NCBI RefSeq assembly: GCF_000970685.1
Contig: NZ_LAJB01000010.1
Location: forward strand, 1-64,000
Direction of reading: 5' to 3'
Source of the DNA: Domibacillus indicus
GTDB taxonomy: Bacteria > Bacillota > Bacilli > Bacillales > Domibacillaceae
DNA: 64,000 bases
Of this stretch, positions 43,242 to 52,937 are shown piece after piece. The notes beneath the pieces were generated by a model. It made no database searches and had not been told where the DNA came from. It worked only from the letters and a program-made list of their open reading frames with translations. Numbering within the stretch: the first letter of the stretch is position 1; each line of letters opens with the position of its first letter. The translations under genes were made by a program, and so were the position numbers.

Positions 43242-43820
43242 ATGAAGAAAGCTGGAGCTGCTGTTCTGGCCGGTGCGGCGTTATTACTTCTTTATTTTGC
43301 TGTTGTCTCTTTATCAGACCTTCCCAAGCTCGGAAAAGTAAAAGAAGCTTCTTTAAAAGAAGTAAGCGGAAATACATTTTCAACAGAGGGCAAGCCGGTG
43401 CTAGTCACTTTTTTTTATACGAAATGCCCCGATGTTTGCCCGCTTACAACGCAGGACTTAAAAAAGCTTCAGAATGTCTTAAAGGAAAAAGGAATATCGG
43501 AGAATCAGTATGCGATCCTGTATGTTACGCTTGATCCTGAGTACGATACCGTTCAAACGATATTAAAGTATAAAGAAGCATTTGATATTTCTTCACCTAA
43601 CTGGCTGTTTATGCGGGGTTCTGAAAAAGAAACAAAAAAATATGCAGAGCAGTTTAACATGGTGTATGAAAAAGAGGAGGAGGGCTTTATTACTCACTCA
43701 ACCTCCATGTATATACTGGATGCCAGCCGGAATATAAGAGCTGTTCATGATATGGCAGCAGGGAACAAAAGGGTGAATATTGAAGAAACAGCCGGGCATC
43801 TCATGGAATTAATCAAGTAA
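43242..43820 (+). CDS. SCO1/SenC-family copper and thiol protein (MnxC-like)
   Basis: A membrane-anchored thioredoxin-fold protein of 192 residues: an N-terminal helix (AAVLAGAALLLLYFAVVSLS) leads to an outward-facing domain with TKCPDVCP (Cys62, Cys66) and a distal His152 in FITHSTSMYILD, together the known Cu-binding triad of SCO proteins. In Mn-oxidising Bacillus the mnx operon contains MnxC with a thioredoxin-like motif, so this is the likely equivalent, supplying copper or redox control to MnxG. Ribosome-binding site AGGAAGGAGAGTGGCAG. Confidence 0.82.
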   Translation: MKKAGAAVLAGAALLLLYFAVVSLSDLPKLGKVKEASLKEVSGNTFSTEGKPVLVTFFYTKCPDVCPLTTQDLKKLQNVLKEKGISENQYAILYVTLDPEYDTVQTILKYKEAFDISSPNWLFMRGSEKETKKYAEQFNMVYEKEEEGFITHSTSMYILDASRNIRAVHDMAAGNKRVNIEETAGHLMELIK

Positions 43821-43859
43821 ATAATACGGGCGGCAGGCATAAAACGAGAAGAACGCCGC

Positions 43860-44783
43860 TCAGGTCAATCCTTTATCCCAGTTTTCCGCGGCGAAATCGC
43901 CATTTATTTTCACGGCCGCTTCATATCCCTGGCTTGCAGCGCCGATTAAGCTGGTAAACGTATTTTTGGCATCGCCAATAATAAATAAACCGTTAATATT
44001 TGTTTGTCCATGGCTGCCGGTTTCGTATTCATTTCTGTCATTTACCGGGACGCCAAGACGGGCAGGAATGGCAGAGCCCTGTCTTTCACCTGTTGAAGCC
44101 AGAAACCCGCCTGTCCGATTAAAAGTCTCTCCGGTTTCTAAAAGAACCTTCTCCAGCTTTCCGTCGGTTGACTGCAGTCCGGAAACCGGGGTTTCAACCA
44201 GCTGGATCCCGTGCTGGTCCAGCTGTTGTTTTTCTTCTGTGCCAATATGGGCAGGTCCGTTTGTGAAAACGATTAAATCCTTGCTCCAGTTAAAAATAAG
44301 TTTTACAAAAGGCAAAAGGGCTGCTCCGCTGCCAAACAGCGCGAGCGGCTCGTTTTTTCTTTCCCATCCATCGCAGTAAGGGCAGTGAAAAACCGTTTTT
44401 CCATAAACTAGGTCTAAGCCCGGAATGGCCGGTAAATGATCTTTCATGCCGGTAGCAAAAATCATTTTTTGGCTTTTTACGATTTTTCCATTTTTTGTTT
44501 TAGTAATAAAAAAACCGTTGTGCCGCTCGACATCTTCTACCACATCTTTTACTACTGTCACGCTTTTGTATGTTTTTAGCTCTTCGTGTGCAATTTGCCG
44601 GAGAGCAGTAGGGCTTATTCCATCTCTCGTTAAAAAGCCGTGTGATTTAATCGTTACCTCATTTCGGGGATGGGCCTCATCAATTACCATTACTTTTTTT
44701 AACGACCTCCCTAACACAAGCGCTGCATTCAGTCCGCCGGGCCCGCCGCCTGCAATAACAACATCCAACAAATCCGTATCCAT
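43860..44783 (-). CDS. Thioredoxin-reductase-like FAD-dependent oxidoreductase
   Basis: A 307-residue flavoprotein with an N-terminal FAD site (VVIAGGGPGGLNAALVLGRS), an internal redox pair Cys134-Cys137 (HCPYCDGW) and a second nucleotide-binding site (LALFGSGAALLPFV), ending GLFIIGDAKN. Related to YcgT/TrxB-type NAD(P)H reductases; the electron acceptor is not known. Convergent with the SCO1-like gene, which raises but does not prove a redox link. Confidence 0.85.
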   Translation of the reverse strand: MDTDLLDVVIAGGGPGGLNAALVLGRSLKKVMVIDEAHPRNEVTIKSHGFLTRDGISPTALRQIAHEELKTYKSVTVVKDVVEDVERHNGFFITKTKNGKIVKSQKMIFATGMKDHLPAIPGLDLVYGKTVFHCPYCDGWERKNEPLALFGSGAALLPFVKLIFNWSKDLIVFTNGPAHIGTEEKQQLDQHGIQLVETPVSGLQSTDGKLEKVLLETGETFNRTGGFLASTGERQGSAIPARLGVPVNDRNEYETGSHGQTNINGLFIIGDAKNTFTSLIGAASQGYEAAVKINGDFAAENWDKGLT

Positions 44784-44911
44784 TTTTGCATGCCCCCATA
44801 ATCAAGTTGTCGTTTCGCTTCTTCCCCCAACGCTTCAGAGTCAAACGTTTAAAATGGAAAGTATTATTCGTGTTCCGCCTGCTCATAATAAAGCGGAGGA
44901 GGTGGGAGGCA

Positions 44912-45067
44912 ATGGCGAAGGATGTTCTTTGTGAAGTGAACAACTGCAAATACTGGAGCCCGGGGAATAAGTGCAGAGCAGAGGCTATTTATGTCGTCAG
45001 CCATAAAGGAAAACAGGCATCCAGAAGCGAAGAAACGGATTGTAAAACATTTGTACCGGAATTATAA
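44912..45067 (+). CDS. DUF1540 small Cys-rich protein
   Basis: A 51-residue protein with four conserved cysteines (Cys7, Cys12, Cys21, Cys44) in the DUF1540 pattern VLCEVNNCKYWSPGNKCRA, probably binding one metal ion. Start chosen at 44912 with GGAGGAGGTGGGAGGC upstream. Members are common in spore-forming Firmicutes; function unknown. Confidence 0.85.
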   Translation: MAKDVLCEVNNCKYWSPGNKCRAEAIYVVSHKGKQASRSEETDCKTFVPEL

Positions 45068-45076
45068 CTTTTGTAT

Positions 45077-45104
45077 GACGGCCATTTCTTTTTGGCCGTC
45101 TTTT
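45077..45104 (+). terminator. Terminator of the DUF1540 gene
   Basis: Stem GACGGCCA (45077-45084) with TGGCCGTC (45093-45100), tail TTTTCTA. Confidence 0.8.
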
Positions 45105-45191
45105 CTAGGGCTGCGTGCAATGCAGCCAGCTCTCGATCAGTAGTATGGATAATGTTTTCATTTTTATGCGTATTACGGAATTACATAAGCT

Positions 45192-45273
45192 GAATAAATG
45201 GGTTTACAGGCTGCTTTTCGGAAAAGAATGAGAGCAGCTTTTATTCCATTACACTGCTTTTTTAAAAGATTAT
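45192..45273. repeat. Short copy of the intergenic repeat
   Basis: GAATAAATGGGTTTACAGGC...GAAAAG (45192-45226) and ACTGCTTTTTTAAAAGATTA (from 45252) match the two ends of the element at 22673-22881, but the ~150-bp GC-rich core is missing. The gap 45105-45378 holds no other feature apart from the nadE promoter region. Confidence 0.5.
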
Positions 45274-45378
45274 GCTTTTTAAGCAGGGCATTGAGCTTTT
45301 GTGCTTTTGTTGGTTCATTCACATACAGAAGTGGTATGATACAAGAAAGAAACAGAATGAAAGGAGAATTCTTGTATC

Positions 45379-46206
45379 ATGCGTGAACTACAAAAAGAAA
45401 TTATTGAAGAACTGCAGGTGCAGCCGCAAATTGATCCGCAAAAAGAAATTCGCCGCAGTATTGATTTTCTCAAAGACTATCTCCAGCACCATTCATTTTT
45501 AAAAGGATTTGTACTCGGTATTTCCGGTGGACAAGACTCAACGCTTGCCGGCCGCCTCGCCCAGCTGGCAGTAGAAGAGCTTCGGAAAGAAACAGGCAGA
45601 GACTATCGATTTTATGCAGTGCGCCTTCCTTATGGGGTACAAAAAGATGAGCAGGATGCCCAGGATGCAATGAACTTTATCGGGGCGGATGAGCAGCTCA
45701 CTGTCAATATTAAAGGAGCTGTCGATGCAAGCGAGCAGGCGTTGGAATCTGCAGGGATCAACATATCTGATTTTATCAAAGGAAATGACAAAGCGCGTGA
45801 GCGGATGAAGGTCCAATATGCGGTTGCCGCAGCCAAAAGTGCTGTTGTGATTGGCACCGATCACGCGGCTGAAGCGGTGACTGGGTTTTACACAAAATAT
45901 GGAGATGGAGCGGCGGATGTAGTGCCATTATTCCGTTTAAACAAACGCCAGGGCCGGTCTATGCTGAAAGAACTTGGAGCGCCCGAGCATTTATACTTGA
46001 AGGTGCCGACAGCCGATCTGGAAGACAACAAACCACTGATTCCAGATGAAGCTGCATTGGGTGTTTCCTATGAGTATATTGATGATTATTTAGAAGGAAA
46101 AGAAGTTCCGGCTGAAGCCGCTGAGAAAATTGAAAGCCACTTTACCAAAACACGTCATAAACGTCACTTGCCTATAAGTGTATTTGATGATTTCTGGAAA
46201 AACTAA
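45379..46206 (+). CDS. nadE: NAD synthetase
   Basis: Ammonia-dependent NAD+ synthetase: converts nicotinic acid adenine dinucleotide, ATP and NH3 to NAD+. 275 residues; P-loop [40 protein letters not shown] and the C-terminal [12 protein letters not shown] tail are all standard. Length is normal for the single-domain NadE of Bacillus. Ribosome-binding site AAAGGAGAATTCTTGTATC. Ended by a hairpin at 46208. Confidence 0.95.
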   Translation: MRELQKEIIEELQVQPQIDPQKEIRRSIDFLKDYLQHHSFLKGFVLGISGGQDSTLAGRLAQLAVEELRKETGRDYRFYAVRLPYGVQKDEQDAQDAMNFIGADEQLTVNIKGAVDASEQALESAGINISDFIKGNDKARERMKVQYAVAAAKSAVVIGTDHAAEAVTGFYTKYGDGAADVVPLFRLNKRQGRSMLKELGAPEHLYLKVPTADLEDNKPLIPDEAALGVSYEYIDDYLEGKEVPAEAAEKIESHFTKTRHKRHLPISVFDDFWKN

Positions 46207-46207
46207 C

Positions 46208-46237
46208 GCTTTCCGGCGCAAGCCGGGAAGCTTTTTT
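46208..46237 (+). terminator. Terminator of nadE
   Basis: Stem GCTTTCCGGC with GCCGGGAAGC around GCAA, tail TTTTTT. Confidence 0.88.
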
Positions 46238-46394
46238 GATAAGCAGGGAATGTTTAAAGGAATACAGTTGCTCCTATCATAAACCAGGCGGGCTTAAAGC
46301 CCTTTAAAGAAATGAAGCGCTTCAACTGATGACCGCCGCCAAAGAACAAGCTGTTTGAATTATTATTTGAATTTTCAATAAAAAAGGCAACGCC

Positions 46395-46423
46395 TTGACC
46401 GTCTCCGGTGAACCATATAAAAT
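46395..46423 (+). promoter_or_regulatory. SigA promoter of guaA
   Basis: TTGACC (46395-46400), 17 bases, TAAAAT (46418-46423). No PurBox or riboswitch was found upstream of guaA. Confidence 0.6.
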
Positions 46424-46502
46424 GAGGTCAAAATGTGTGAAGACGAACAAAAATAGACAAAGGTTTCCGATAATACGGAATTGAAGGGAAGAGAGTAAAA
46501 AC

Positions 46503-48056
46503 ATGACAGGGAAATCAGAATTGCAACACCAGGAAATGATTCTTGTACTTGACTTTGGAAGCCAGTACAACCAGTTAATTACACGCCGTATCCGTGAGTT
46601 TGGCGTCTATAGCGAACTTCATCCCCATACAATCACGGCAGAAGAAATCAAAGAGATAAACCCGAAAGGAATTATTTTTTCGGGAGGCCCAAACAGTGTG
46701 TATGCAGATGATGCCTTTCATTGTGACGAACGTATTTTCGACCTGGATGTGCCGATCTTTGGCATTTGCTACGGCATGCAGCTGATGACAAAACACTTTG
46801 GCGGTACGGTTTCAAAAGCATCACACCGGGAATACGGCAAAGCGGCTATCAACGTCCAAAATGAATCTGCCCTGTTTACAGATCTTCCAAATGAGCAGGT
46901 AGTCTGGATGAGCCACAGTGATCTTGTGACAGAAGCGCCGGCTGGATTTACTATTGATGCTGTCAGCCCATCCTGCCCGATTGCGGCTATGAGCAATAAA
47001 GCGGAAAACCTGTATGCTGTTCAATTCCATCCGGAAGTAAAGCATTCTGTATACGGAAACGAACTTTTGAAAAACTTTGTGTTTGGCGTATGCGAGTGTA
47101 CAGGCGACTGGTCAATGGAAAACTATGTAGAAATCGAAGTGGAGAAAATCCGCCAGATCGTCGGAGACAAAAAGGTACTTTGCGCTATGTCGGGCGGCGT
47201 GGATTCATCAGTAGTTGCTGTATTGATTCATAAAGCAATCGGCGACCAATTAACGTGTATTTTTGTGGATCACGGCCTTCTTCGCAAAGGCGAAGCGGAA
47301 CAGGTAATGGATACCTTCGCAAATGGCTTTAATATTAATATCATTAAAGTAGATGCAAAAGACCGGTTTATGAATAAACTGGCCGGTGTATCGGATCCGG
47401 AGCAAAAGCGGAAAATCATCGGCAACGAGTTTATTTATGTATTTGATGATGAAGCATCCAAACTGGAAGGCATCGAATTTTTGGCTCAGGGAACGCTATA
47501 CACGGATATCATTGAAAGCGGCACAGCAACTGCCCAAACAATTAAGTCCCATCATAACGTGGGCGGGCTGCCGGAAGATATGCAGTTTAAATTGATTGAG
47601 CCGCTCAACACGCTATTTAAAGACGAAGTTCGTGCGCTTGGCACAGAGCTCGGCATTCCAGATCATATCGTTTGGCGCCAGCCGTTCCCGGGACCGGGTC
47701 TTGGCATCCGTGTACTTGGAGAAATTTCAGAAGAAAAGCTGGAAATCGTTCGTGAATCAGATGCCATTTTACGTGAAGAAGTGGCGAATCACGGCCTGGA
47801 ACGCGAAATTTGGCAGTATTTCACAGTTCTTCCCGACATCCGCAGCGTCGGTGTAATGGGAGATGCACGTACGTATGATTACACGGTCGGCATCCGTGCC
47901 GTTACGTCAATAGACGGTATGACTTCTGACTGGGCCCGTATTCCATGGGATGTGCTCGAAGTGATTTCAACACGGATTGTAAATGAAGTCGCTCATGTAA
48001 ACCGCGTGGTGTATGATATTACAAGCAAGCCGCCTGCAACTATTGAATGGGAATAA
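46503..48056 (+). CDS. guaA: GMP synthase (glutamine-hydrolysing)
   Basis: Converts XMP to GMP with glutamine and ATP. 517 residues: N-terminal class I glutaminase ([10 protein letters not shown] with Cys89; QFHPEVKHS with catalytic His/Glu), then the ATP pyrophosphatase domain ([16 protein letters not shown]) and the C-terminal dimerisation domain ending [11 protein letters not shown]. Both halves are complete. Position before pbuG and the pur operon is the conserved Bacillus order. Confidence 0.97.
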   Translation: MTGKSELQHQEMILVLDFGSQYNQLITRRIREFGVYSELHPHTITAEEIKEINPKGIIFSGGPNSVYADDAFHCDERIFDLDVPIFGICYGMQLMTKHFGGTVSKASHREYGKAAINVQNESALFTDLPNEQVVWMSHSDLVTEAPAGFTIDAVSPSCPIAAMSNKAENLYAVQFHPEVKHSVYGNELLKNFVFGVCECTGDWSMENYVEIEVEKIRQIVGDKKVLCAMSGGVDSSVVAVLIHKAIGDQLTCIFVDHGLLRKGEAEQVMDTFANGFNINIIKVDAKDRFMNKLAGVSDPEQKRKIIGNEFIYVFDDEASKLEGIEFLAQGTLYTDIIESGTATAQTIKSHHNVGGLPEDMQFKLIEPLNTLFKDEVRALGTELGIPDHIVWRQPFPGPGLGIRVLGEISEEKLEIVRESDAILREEVANHGLEREIWQYFTVLPDIRSVGVMGDARTYDYTVGIRAVTSIDGMTSDWARIPWDVLEVISTRIVNEVAHVNRVVYDITSKPPATIEWE

Positions 48057-48130
48057 AACGAACGAAATGAAATAAATGAAACATTTTGTTCGTGTTTTAT
48101 ATTGACGTATCAATAATATATCGCTAAAAT
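48053..48130 (+). promoter_or_regulatory. Paired PurBoxes and promoter of pbuG
   Basis: CGAAC (48059-48063) and inverted GTTCG (48088-48092), 24 bases apart, lie just upstream of TTGACG (48102-48107), 17 bases, TAAAAT (48125-48130). The flanks (AATAAAACGAACGAAAT, ATTTTGTTCGTGTTTT) fit PurBoxes bound by PurR. The same palindrome could also act as the guaA terminator. Confidence 0.7.
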
Positions 48131-48156
48131 GAAAGAGAACTTTATTACTTTTACAT

Positions 48157-48228
48157 GCATCGTATATCGTCGAGAATAAGGCTTGACAGTTTCTACCGGA
48201 CTGCCGTAAATGGTCCGACTACGAATGA
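48157..48228 (+). ncRNA. Purine riboswitch (guanine class) of pbuG
   Basis: Aptamer with P2 GTCGAG/CTTGAC, junction AGTTTCTACCGGACTGCCGT and P3, closing with GTCCGACTACG. The pyrimidine that pairs with the ligand is C (GACTACG), which marks guanine/hypoxanthine rather than adenine. A terminator hairpin follows (48271-48300), giving transcription control of the permease. Confidence 0.88.
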
Positions 48229-48270
48229 ATGGAAGGAGATAAGCCTCTTTCTAAATTCTTTTGTTAGTCG

Positions 48271-48302
48271 TACCCGGAGCATCCCTGCTCCGGGTATTTT
48301 TC
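48271..48302 (+). terminator. Riboswitch-controlled terminator of pbuG
   Basis: Perfect stem TACCCGGAGCA (48271-48281) with TGCTCCGGGTA (48286-48296), then TTTTT. Expected to form when guanine is bound. Confidence 0.88.
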
Positions 48303-48334
48303 GTTCGAATATAAGATCGAAGGGAGAAAAAAGA

Positions 48335-49669
48335 ATGAAAAAGTTTTTCCGTATGGATGAACTCGGAACTACGTACAGCCGTGAGTTTATTGGCGGCCTG
48401 ACAACATTTTTGTCAATGGCATATATTCTGGTTGTCAATCCGCTTACCTTGTCACTGGAGTCCGTACCAGATTTGCCCGATGCAATGCGGATGGATTACG
48501 GAGCGGTCTTTACAGCAACGGCGCTTGCCGCGGCGATCGGCTCGATTATCATGGGGCTTCTGGCGAAATATCCAATCGGGCTTGCCCCGGGTATGGGATT
48601 AAATGCCTTTTTCGCTTATACAGTTATTTTAACATACGGTATTCCGTGGCAGACGGCGCTGACAGGGGTTTTATTCTCCGGGCTTATCTTCATTATATTG
48701 ACATTGACCGGGCTGCGCGAAACAATTATTAACGCGATTCCAGCTGAATTAAAGTACGCAGTCAGCGCCGGGATTGGCCTGTTTATTACCTTTGTCGGCT
48801 TTCAAAATGCCGGTATTATTGTTAATGATGATGCGGTGCTTGTCGGTCTTGGAGACTTAAGCGCCGGTCCGACGCTGCTGGCGATTTTTGGTTTAATCGT
48901 TACTGTTATCATGATGGCGAAAGGGATCAGCGGCGGAATTTTTTACGGTATGCTGGTTACAGCAGTAGTGGGCATGATCTTTGGACTGGTTGCTCTTCCG
49001 GAAAAAATCGTTTCAGGGGTTCCAAGCGTGGCCCCAACTTTTGGGGTAGCACTTGAAAATATTTTTCAAACGCCGGGTGAAGTGTTTACGCTGCAGATGC
49101 TTGTAATTGTATTAACATTTTTGTTTGTAGACTTCTTTGATACAGCAGGTACGCTTGTAGGCGTCGCAAACCAGGCGGGCTTGATGAAGGATAATAAGCT
49201 TCCGCGGGCAGGAAAAGCGCTATTCGCCGATTCATGTGCAACTGTGGCAGGCGCTCTTCTTGGGACATCCACCACCACTTCTTACGTTGAATCATCAGCA
49301 GGAGTGGCCGCCGGAGCCCGAACAGGACTTGCGGCGGTTGTAACGGGAATTTTCTTCCTGCTGTCGCTGTTTTTCTTCCCGTTATTGTCGGTTATCACTT
49401 CGCATGTAACAGCTCCGGCAATCATTATTGTGGGAGTGCTCATGGTGTCATCGCTTGGTAAAATTGACTGGTCGAAATTTGAAATTGCCGTTCCTGCCTT
49501 CCTGACCATTATTACAATGCCGTTAGCTTACAGCATTGCAACAGGAATTGCGATGGGCTTTATTTTCTACCCTATTACGATGATCGTAAAAGGCCGTTCG
49601 AAAGAAATTCACCCAATTATGTATCTTTTATTTGTTGTATTCGTTCTGTACTTTATTTTCTTAAAATAG
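48335..49669 (+). CDS. pbuG: Guanine/hypoxanthine permease
   Basis: A proton-coupled NCS2/AzgA-type purine permease of 444 residues with about 12 to 14 helices; motifs GLAPGMGLNAFFAYTVILTY and TTSYVESSAGVAAGARTGL are typical. I chose the ATG at 48335 (AGGGAGAAAAAAGA upstream); an apparent longer frame would run through the riboswitch and terminator. Controlled by PurBoxes and a guanine riboswitch, as for pbuG in B. subtilis. Confidence 0.94.
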   Translation: MKKFFRMDELGTTYSREFIGGLTTFLSMAYILVVNPLTLSLESVPDLPDAMRMDYGAVFTATALAAAIGSIIMGLLAKYPIGLAPGMGLNAFFAYTVILTYGIPWQTALTGVLFSGLIFIILTLTGLRETIINAIPAELKYAVSAGIGLFITFVGFQNAGIIVNDDAVLVGLGDLSAGPTLLAIFGLIVTVIMMAKGISGGIFYGMLVTAVVGMIFGLVALPEKIVSGVPSVAPTFGVALENIFQTPGEVFTLQMLVIVLTFLFVDFFDTAGTLVGVANQAGLMKDNKLPRAGKALFADSCATVAGALLGTSTTTSYVESSAGVAAGARTGLAAVVTGIFFLLSLFFFPLLSVITSHVTAPAIIIVGVLMVSSLGKIDWSKFEIAVPAFLTIITMPLAYSIATGIAMGFIFYPITMIVKGRSKEIHPIMYLLFVVFVLYFIFLK

Positions 49670-49674
49670 TGAGT

Positions 49675-49711
49675 AACACCTCTCTGCAAAACAGAGAGGT
49701 GTTTTTTTTAT
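49675..49711 (+). terminator. Terminator of pbuG
   Basis: Perfect stem AACACCTCTCTG with CAGAGAGGTGTT, then T8. Confidence 0.92.
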
Positions 49712-49757
49712 CGGGCATCATGCTATACTGTTAAAAAAAGAACAACGAGGATGTGCT

Positions 49758-50600
49758 ATGGAGAAATTTTTTGTGAGAAAAGTACTAAATAATAATGTGC
49801 TTATCGCGGCCACGCAGGACGAGACAGAAGTGGTCCTGATCGGAAGGGGAATTGGTTTTGGCCGCCAGAAAGGGGACAGCATTATCCGCAGTTCCGTTGA
49901 GAAGCTGTTTGTTTTAACCGATCGGAGCGAGCAGGAGCAATACAAAAAATTGCTGCCGCAGTTAGATGACGAAACGCTGAAAGTCATTATTGCGGCTGTT
50001 GAATTGATCCGCGAACGAGTGGGGGAAACGTTGAACGAGCACATTCACGTCGGCTTAACGGATCACTTATTATTTGCAGTAAACCGGATGATGCGCGGCA
50101 TGGGAATCAGTAATCCATTTTTATTAGAAACGAAAGCGCTCTATCCGTTTGAATATGAAATCGCAGTTGAAGTAACAAAATTGATCAACAGCAAGCTGAC
50201 AATCAGCCTGCCGGAAGGAGAAACCGGATTTATTGCTCTTCATATTCACAGCGCCATCGCGAATAAAAATGTCCGGGACTTAAGCCGCCATTCAGAATTA
50301 ATAGCAAAGCTGATTAGAATGATTGAATCTCAGCTCGAGGTAGAGCTTGATAAAGAAAGTATTGATTATATGCGGCTTGTGCGTCATATCCGCTACACAA
50401 TTGAACGGGTAGTGCGGGGAGAAAAAGTCGAAGAACCAGAAAAAATCGCAAATCTGTTGAAAACGGAATATCCCGTATGCTATAATTTGTCGTGGAAGCT
50501 GATCAAGATAATGCAGCAGACATTAAAACATCCAGTGTACGATGCGGAAGCGGTTTATTTAACGATGCATTTGCAACGGATTCAGACAAAAATGAAATAA
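49758..50600 (+). CDS. glcT: BglG-family transcription antiterminator GlcT
   Basis: RNA-binding antiterminator controlling the glucose PTS gene ptsG. 280 residues: N-terminal RNA-binding CAT domain (about 1-58, with VVLIGRGIGFGRQKGD), then two PRD domains holding phosphorylatable histidines (LNEHIHVGLTDHL; FIALHIHSA) that respond to PTS activity. Immediately upstream of the RAT site and ptsG, the standard Bacillus arrangement. Confidence 0.94.
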   Translation: MEKFFVRKVLNNNVLIAATQDETEVVLIGRGIGFGRQKGDSIIRSSVEKLFVLTDRSEQEQYKKLLPQLDDETLKVIIAAVELIRERVGETLNEHIHVGLTDHLLFAVNRMMRGMGISNPFLLETKALYPFEYEIAVEVTKLINSKLTISLPEGETGFIALHIHSAIANKNVRDLSRHSELIAKLIRMIESQLEVELDKESIDYMRLVRHIRYTIERVVRGEKVEEPEKIANLLKTEYPVCYNLSWKLIKIMQQTLKHPVYDAEAVYLTMHLQRIQTKMK

Positions 50601-50612
50601 TTACATTGTTCT

Positions 50613-50646
50613 TTACGTGTTACTGATACGATCAGGCATGAGTAAA
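50613..50646 (+). promoter_or_regulatory. GlcT RNA antiterminator target (RAT) of ptsG
   Basis: TTACGTGTTACTGATACGAT (from 50613) followed by CAGGCATGAGT matches the ptsG RAT stem-loop closely and overlaps the 5' arm of the terminator at 50634, so GlcT binding should prevent termination. Confidence 0.85.
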
Positions 50647-50716
50647 GGAGATACAGAGAAAATAGGGGTTTTTAGGACTTCTGTTTTCTGATGTCTTCTT
50701 TTCTCATGCCTTTTTT
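50634..50716 (+). terminator. GlcT-controlled terminator in the ptsG leader
   Basis: A long stem with arms AGGCATGAG (50634-50642) and CTCATGCC (50703-50710), extended inwards by AAAGGAGA/TCTTCTTT, with T6 tail. It is about 70 bp before the ptsG start. Confidence 0.85.
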
Positions 50717-50781
50717 CGTTTATGTCTGGCTGATTCATCTTTGAGATGCACATACTATCCTTAAATAGAGGAGGAAAACAC

Positions 50782-52848
50782 ATGTTTAAAAAGCTTTTCG
50801 GTGTGCTTCAAAAAATCGGTAAAGCGCTTATGCTGCCGGTTGCGATCCTGCCGGCTGCCGGTCTTTTGCTTGCAATCGGCAACGCGCTTCAAAACCCGAC
50901 GCTGACTGATCTGGCACCGTTTTTAACAGCCGACTGGGTTGTTAATATTGCAGGGGTTATGGAAAACTCCGGTGATATTGTTTTCGGTAACCTGCCGATA
51001 CTTTTCGCAGTTGGGGTAGCCATAGGACTTGCAGGAGGGGACGGCGTTGCCGGTCTTGCTGCGATCGTTGGTTATTTAATTATGAATGCAGCTATGGGCA
51101 CAGCCCTTGGCCTGGAGAAAATTGCCGTTTTAGAAGGCGGCGATCCGGCTTATGCCTTGATTCTAGGTATTCCATCCCTGCAAACAGGTGTATTTGGCGG
51201 GATTATTATCGGGGCTGTAGCTGCTTACATGTACAATAAATTCTTTAACATCGAATTGCCGTCATATTTAGGTTTCTTTGCCGGTAAACGGTTTGTTCCA
51301 ATTGCAACGGCTGCTGCCGCTGTAGTAATCGGCTTATTGCTGATTGTGATTTGGCCGCCAATCCAAAACGGTTTGGACGCTTTCTCTCATGTATTATTAG
51401 GCGGAAACGTTGCTATTTCAGCGTTTATCTTTGGTGTAATTGAACGCAGCTTGATTCCATTTGGCCTTCATCACATTTTCTATTCACCATTCTGGTATGA
51501 ATTTGGCCAGTATACAACAGCTGCAGGCGAGCTTGTCCGTGGTGACCAGCCTATGTTTATGGCTCAAATTCGTGATGGAGTACAGGACTTGACAGCAGGT
51601 ACGTTTATGACAGGTAAATATCCATTTATGATGTTCGGCCTGCCGGCTGCCGCGCTTGCCATTTACCATGAAGCGCGTCCGGAGCGTAAAAAAGTTGTTG
51701 CCGGCCTTATGGGTTCTGCGGCATTAACTTCGTTCTTAACAGGTATTACAGAGCCGCTTGAGTTCTCGTTCCTGTTTGTTGCACCTATTCTGTTTGGAGT
51801 GCACGCAATCTTTGCGGGTCTTTCATTTATGACAATGCATCTTCTAGATGTAAAAATCGGTATGACGTTCTCTGGGGGTTTGATCGATTACACATTGTTT
51901 GGTCTTTTAAACCCGCAGACAAATGCGTGGATTGTTATACCAGTCGGCCTTGTATTCGCGGTTATTTACTATTTCGGTTTCCGCTTTGCGATTCGCAAGT
52001 TTAACCTGGCAACACCGGGACGCGAGCCGGAAGATACAGAAGATGACGATGCACCGGCAGTGGTTGCCGGAGATCTTCCGTATGAAATTCTGGAAGCAAT
52101 GGGCGGTAAAGAGAATATTTCCAATTTGGATGCGTGTATTACACGTCTTCGTGTATCCGTCAATGATATCGGCAATGTTGATAAAAAACGCTTAAAGCAG
52201 CTTGGAGCGGCGGGTGTCCTTGAAGTCGGAAACAATATCCAGGCCATCTTTGGACCTAAATCAGACGGCCTTCGCCATCAAATGGCGGATATTATGAAGG
52301 GCAAGTCACCACGTCCAGCAGCAGCCGTAAAAACGGATCAAGAAGTACAAAAAGAAGTGGAAAATGCCACACCGGCTGCAATCCGCAATGACGTGGAAAG
52401 CAAGTTTGTTGCTCCAATTTCTGGTGAAATTCTGCCAATCACAGAAGTGCCTGACCCTGTTTTCTCTGGAAAAATGATGGGTGATGGTTTTGCAATCAAG
52501 CCGAATGACGGCACAGTTGTATCTCCGGTAAACGGTAAAATCATCAATGTATTCCCGACGAAGCATGCGATTGGTATTACGGCAGATAACGGCCGTGAAA
52601 TACTGATTCACTTCGGTATTGATACAGTGAAATTAAACGGTGAAGGATTTGAAGCGCTTGTAGCGGAAGGCGACGAAGTAAAAGCAGGCCAGCCGCTCTT
52701 GAAAGTTGATTTAGATTATATTGCAAACAATGCAACATCAACGATCACGCCAATTATTTTCACAAACCTTGCAGAAGGACAATCGGTGACGGTTGAAAAG
52801 CCGGGCACAGTGAAAAATGGCGATGCAGACGTCATTACTATTAAATAG
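50782..52848 (+). CDS. ptsG: Glucose-specific PTS enzyme IICBA
   Basis: Imports and phosphorylates glucose. 688 residues: IIC membrane domain (1-~410, with [15 protein letters not shown]), IIB domain with phospho-Cys452 ([12 protein letters not shown]) and IIA domain with phospho-His610 ([13 protein letters not shown]). All three domains are complete. Start at 50782 with GAGGAGGAAAACAC upstream. Controlled by GlcT through the leader RAT/terminator. ptsH and ptsI do not follow within the window. Confidence 0.95.
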   Translation: MFKKLFGVLQKIGKALMLPVAILPAAGLLLAIGNALQNPTLTDLAPFLTADWVVNIAGVMENSGDIVFGNLPILFAVGVAIGLAGGDGVAGLAAIVGYLIMNAAMGTALGLEKIAVLEGGDPAYALILGIPSLQTGVFGGIIIGAVAAYMYNKFFNIELPSYLGFFAGKRFVPIATAAAAVVIGLLLIVIWPPIQNGLDAFSHVLLGGNVAISAFIFGVIERSLIPFGLHHIFYSPFWYEFGQYTTAAGELVRGDQPMFMAQIRDGVQDLTAGTFMTGKYPFMMFGLPAAALAIYHEARPERKKVVAGLMGSAALTSFLTGITEPLEFSFLFVAPILFGVHAIFAGLSFMTMHLLDVKIGMTFSGGLIDYTLFGLLNPQTNAWIVIPVGLVFAVIYYFGFRFAIRKFNLATPGREPEDTEDDDAPAVVAGDLPYEILEAMGGKENISNLDACITRLRVSVNDIGNVDKKRLKQLGAAGVLEVGNNIQAIFGPKSDGLRHQMADIMKGKSPRPAAAVKTDQEVQKEVENATPAAIRNDVESKFVAPISGEILPITEVPDPVFSGKMMGDGFAIKPNDGTVVSPVNGKIINVFPTKHAIGITADNGREILIHFGIDTVKLNGEGFEALVAEGDEVKAGQPLLKVDLDYIANNATSTITPIIFTNLAEGQSVTVEKPGTVKNGDADVITIK

Positions 52849-52858
52849 GAAACAATCC

Positions 52859-52890
52859 GCCTCAGCTGATTCGTCAGCTGAGGCTTTTTT
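52859..52890 (+). terminator. Terminator of ptsG
   Basis: Perfect stem GCCTCAGCTGA with TCAGCTGAGGC around TTCG, then T6. Confidence 0.93.
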
Positions 52891-52937
52891 AATTGCTGGC
52901 GGTATGATAAACTGCCGTCAAAGAGGGGTGAAAAATT

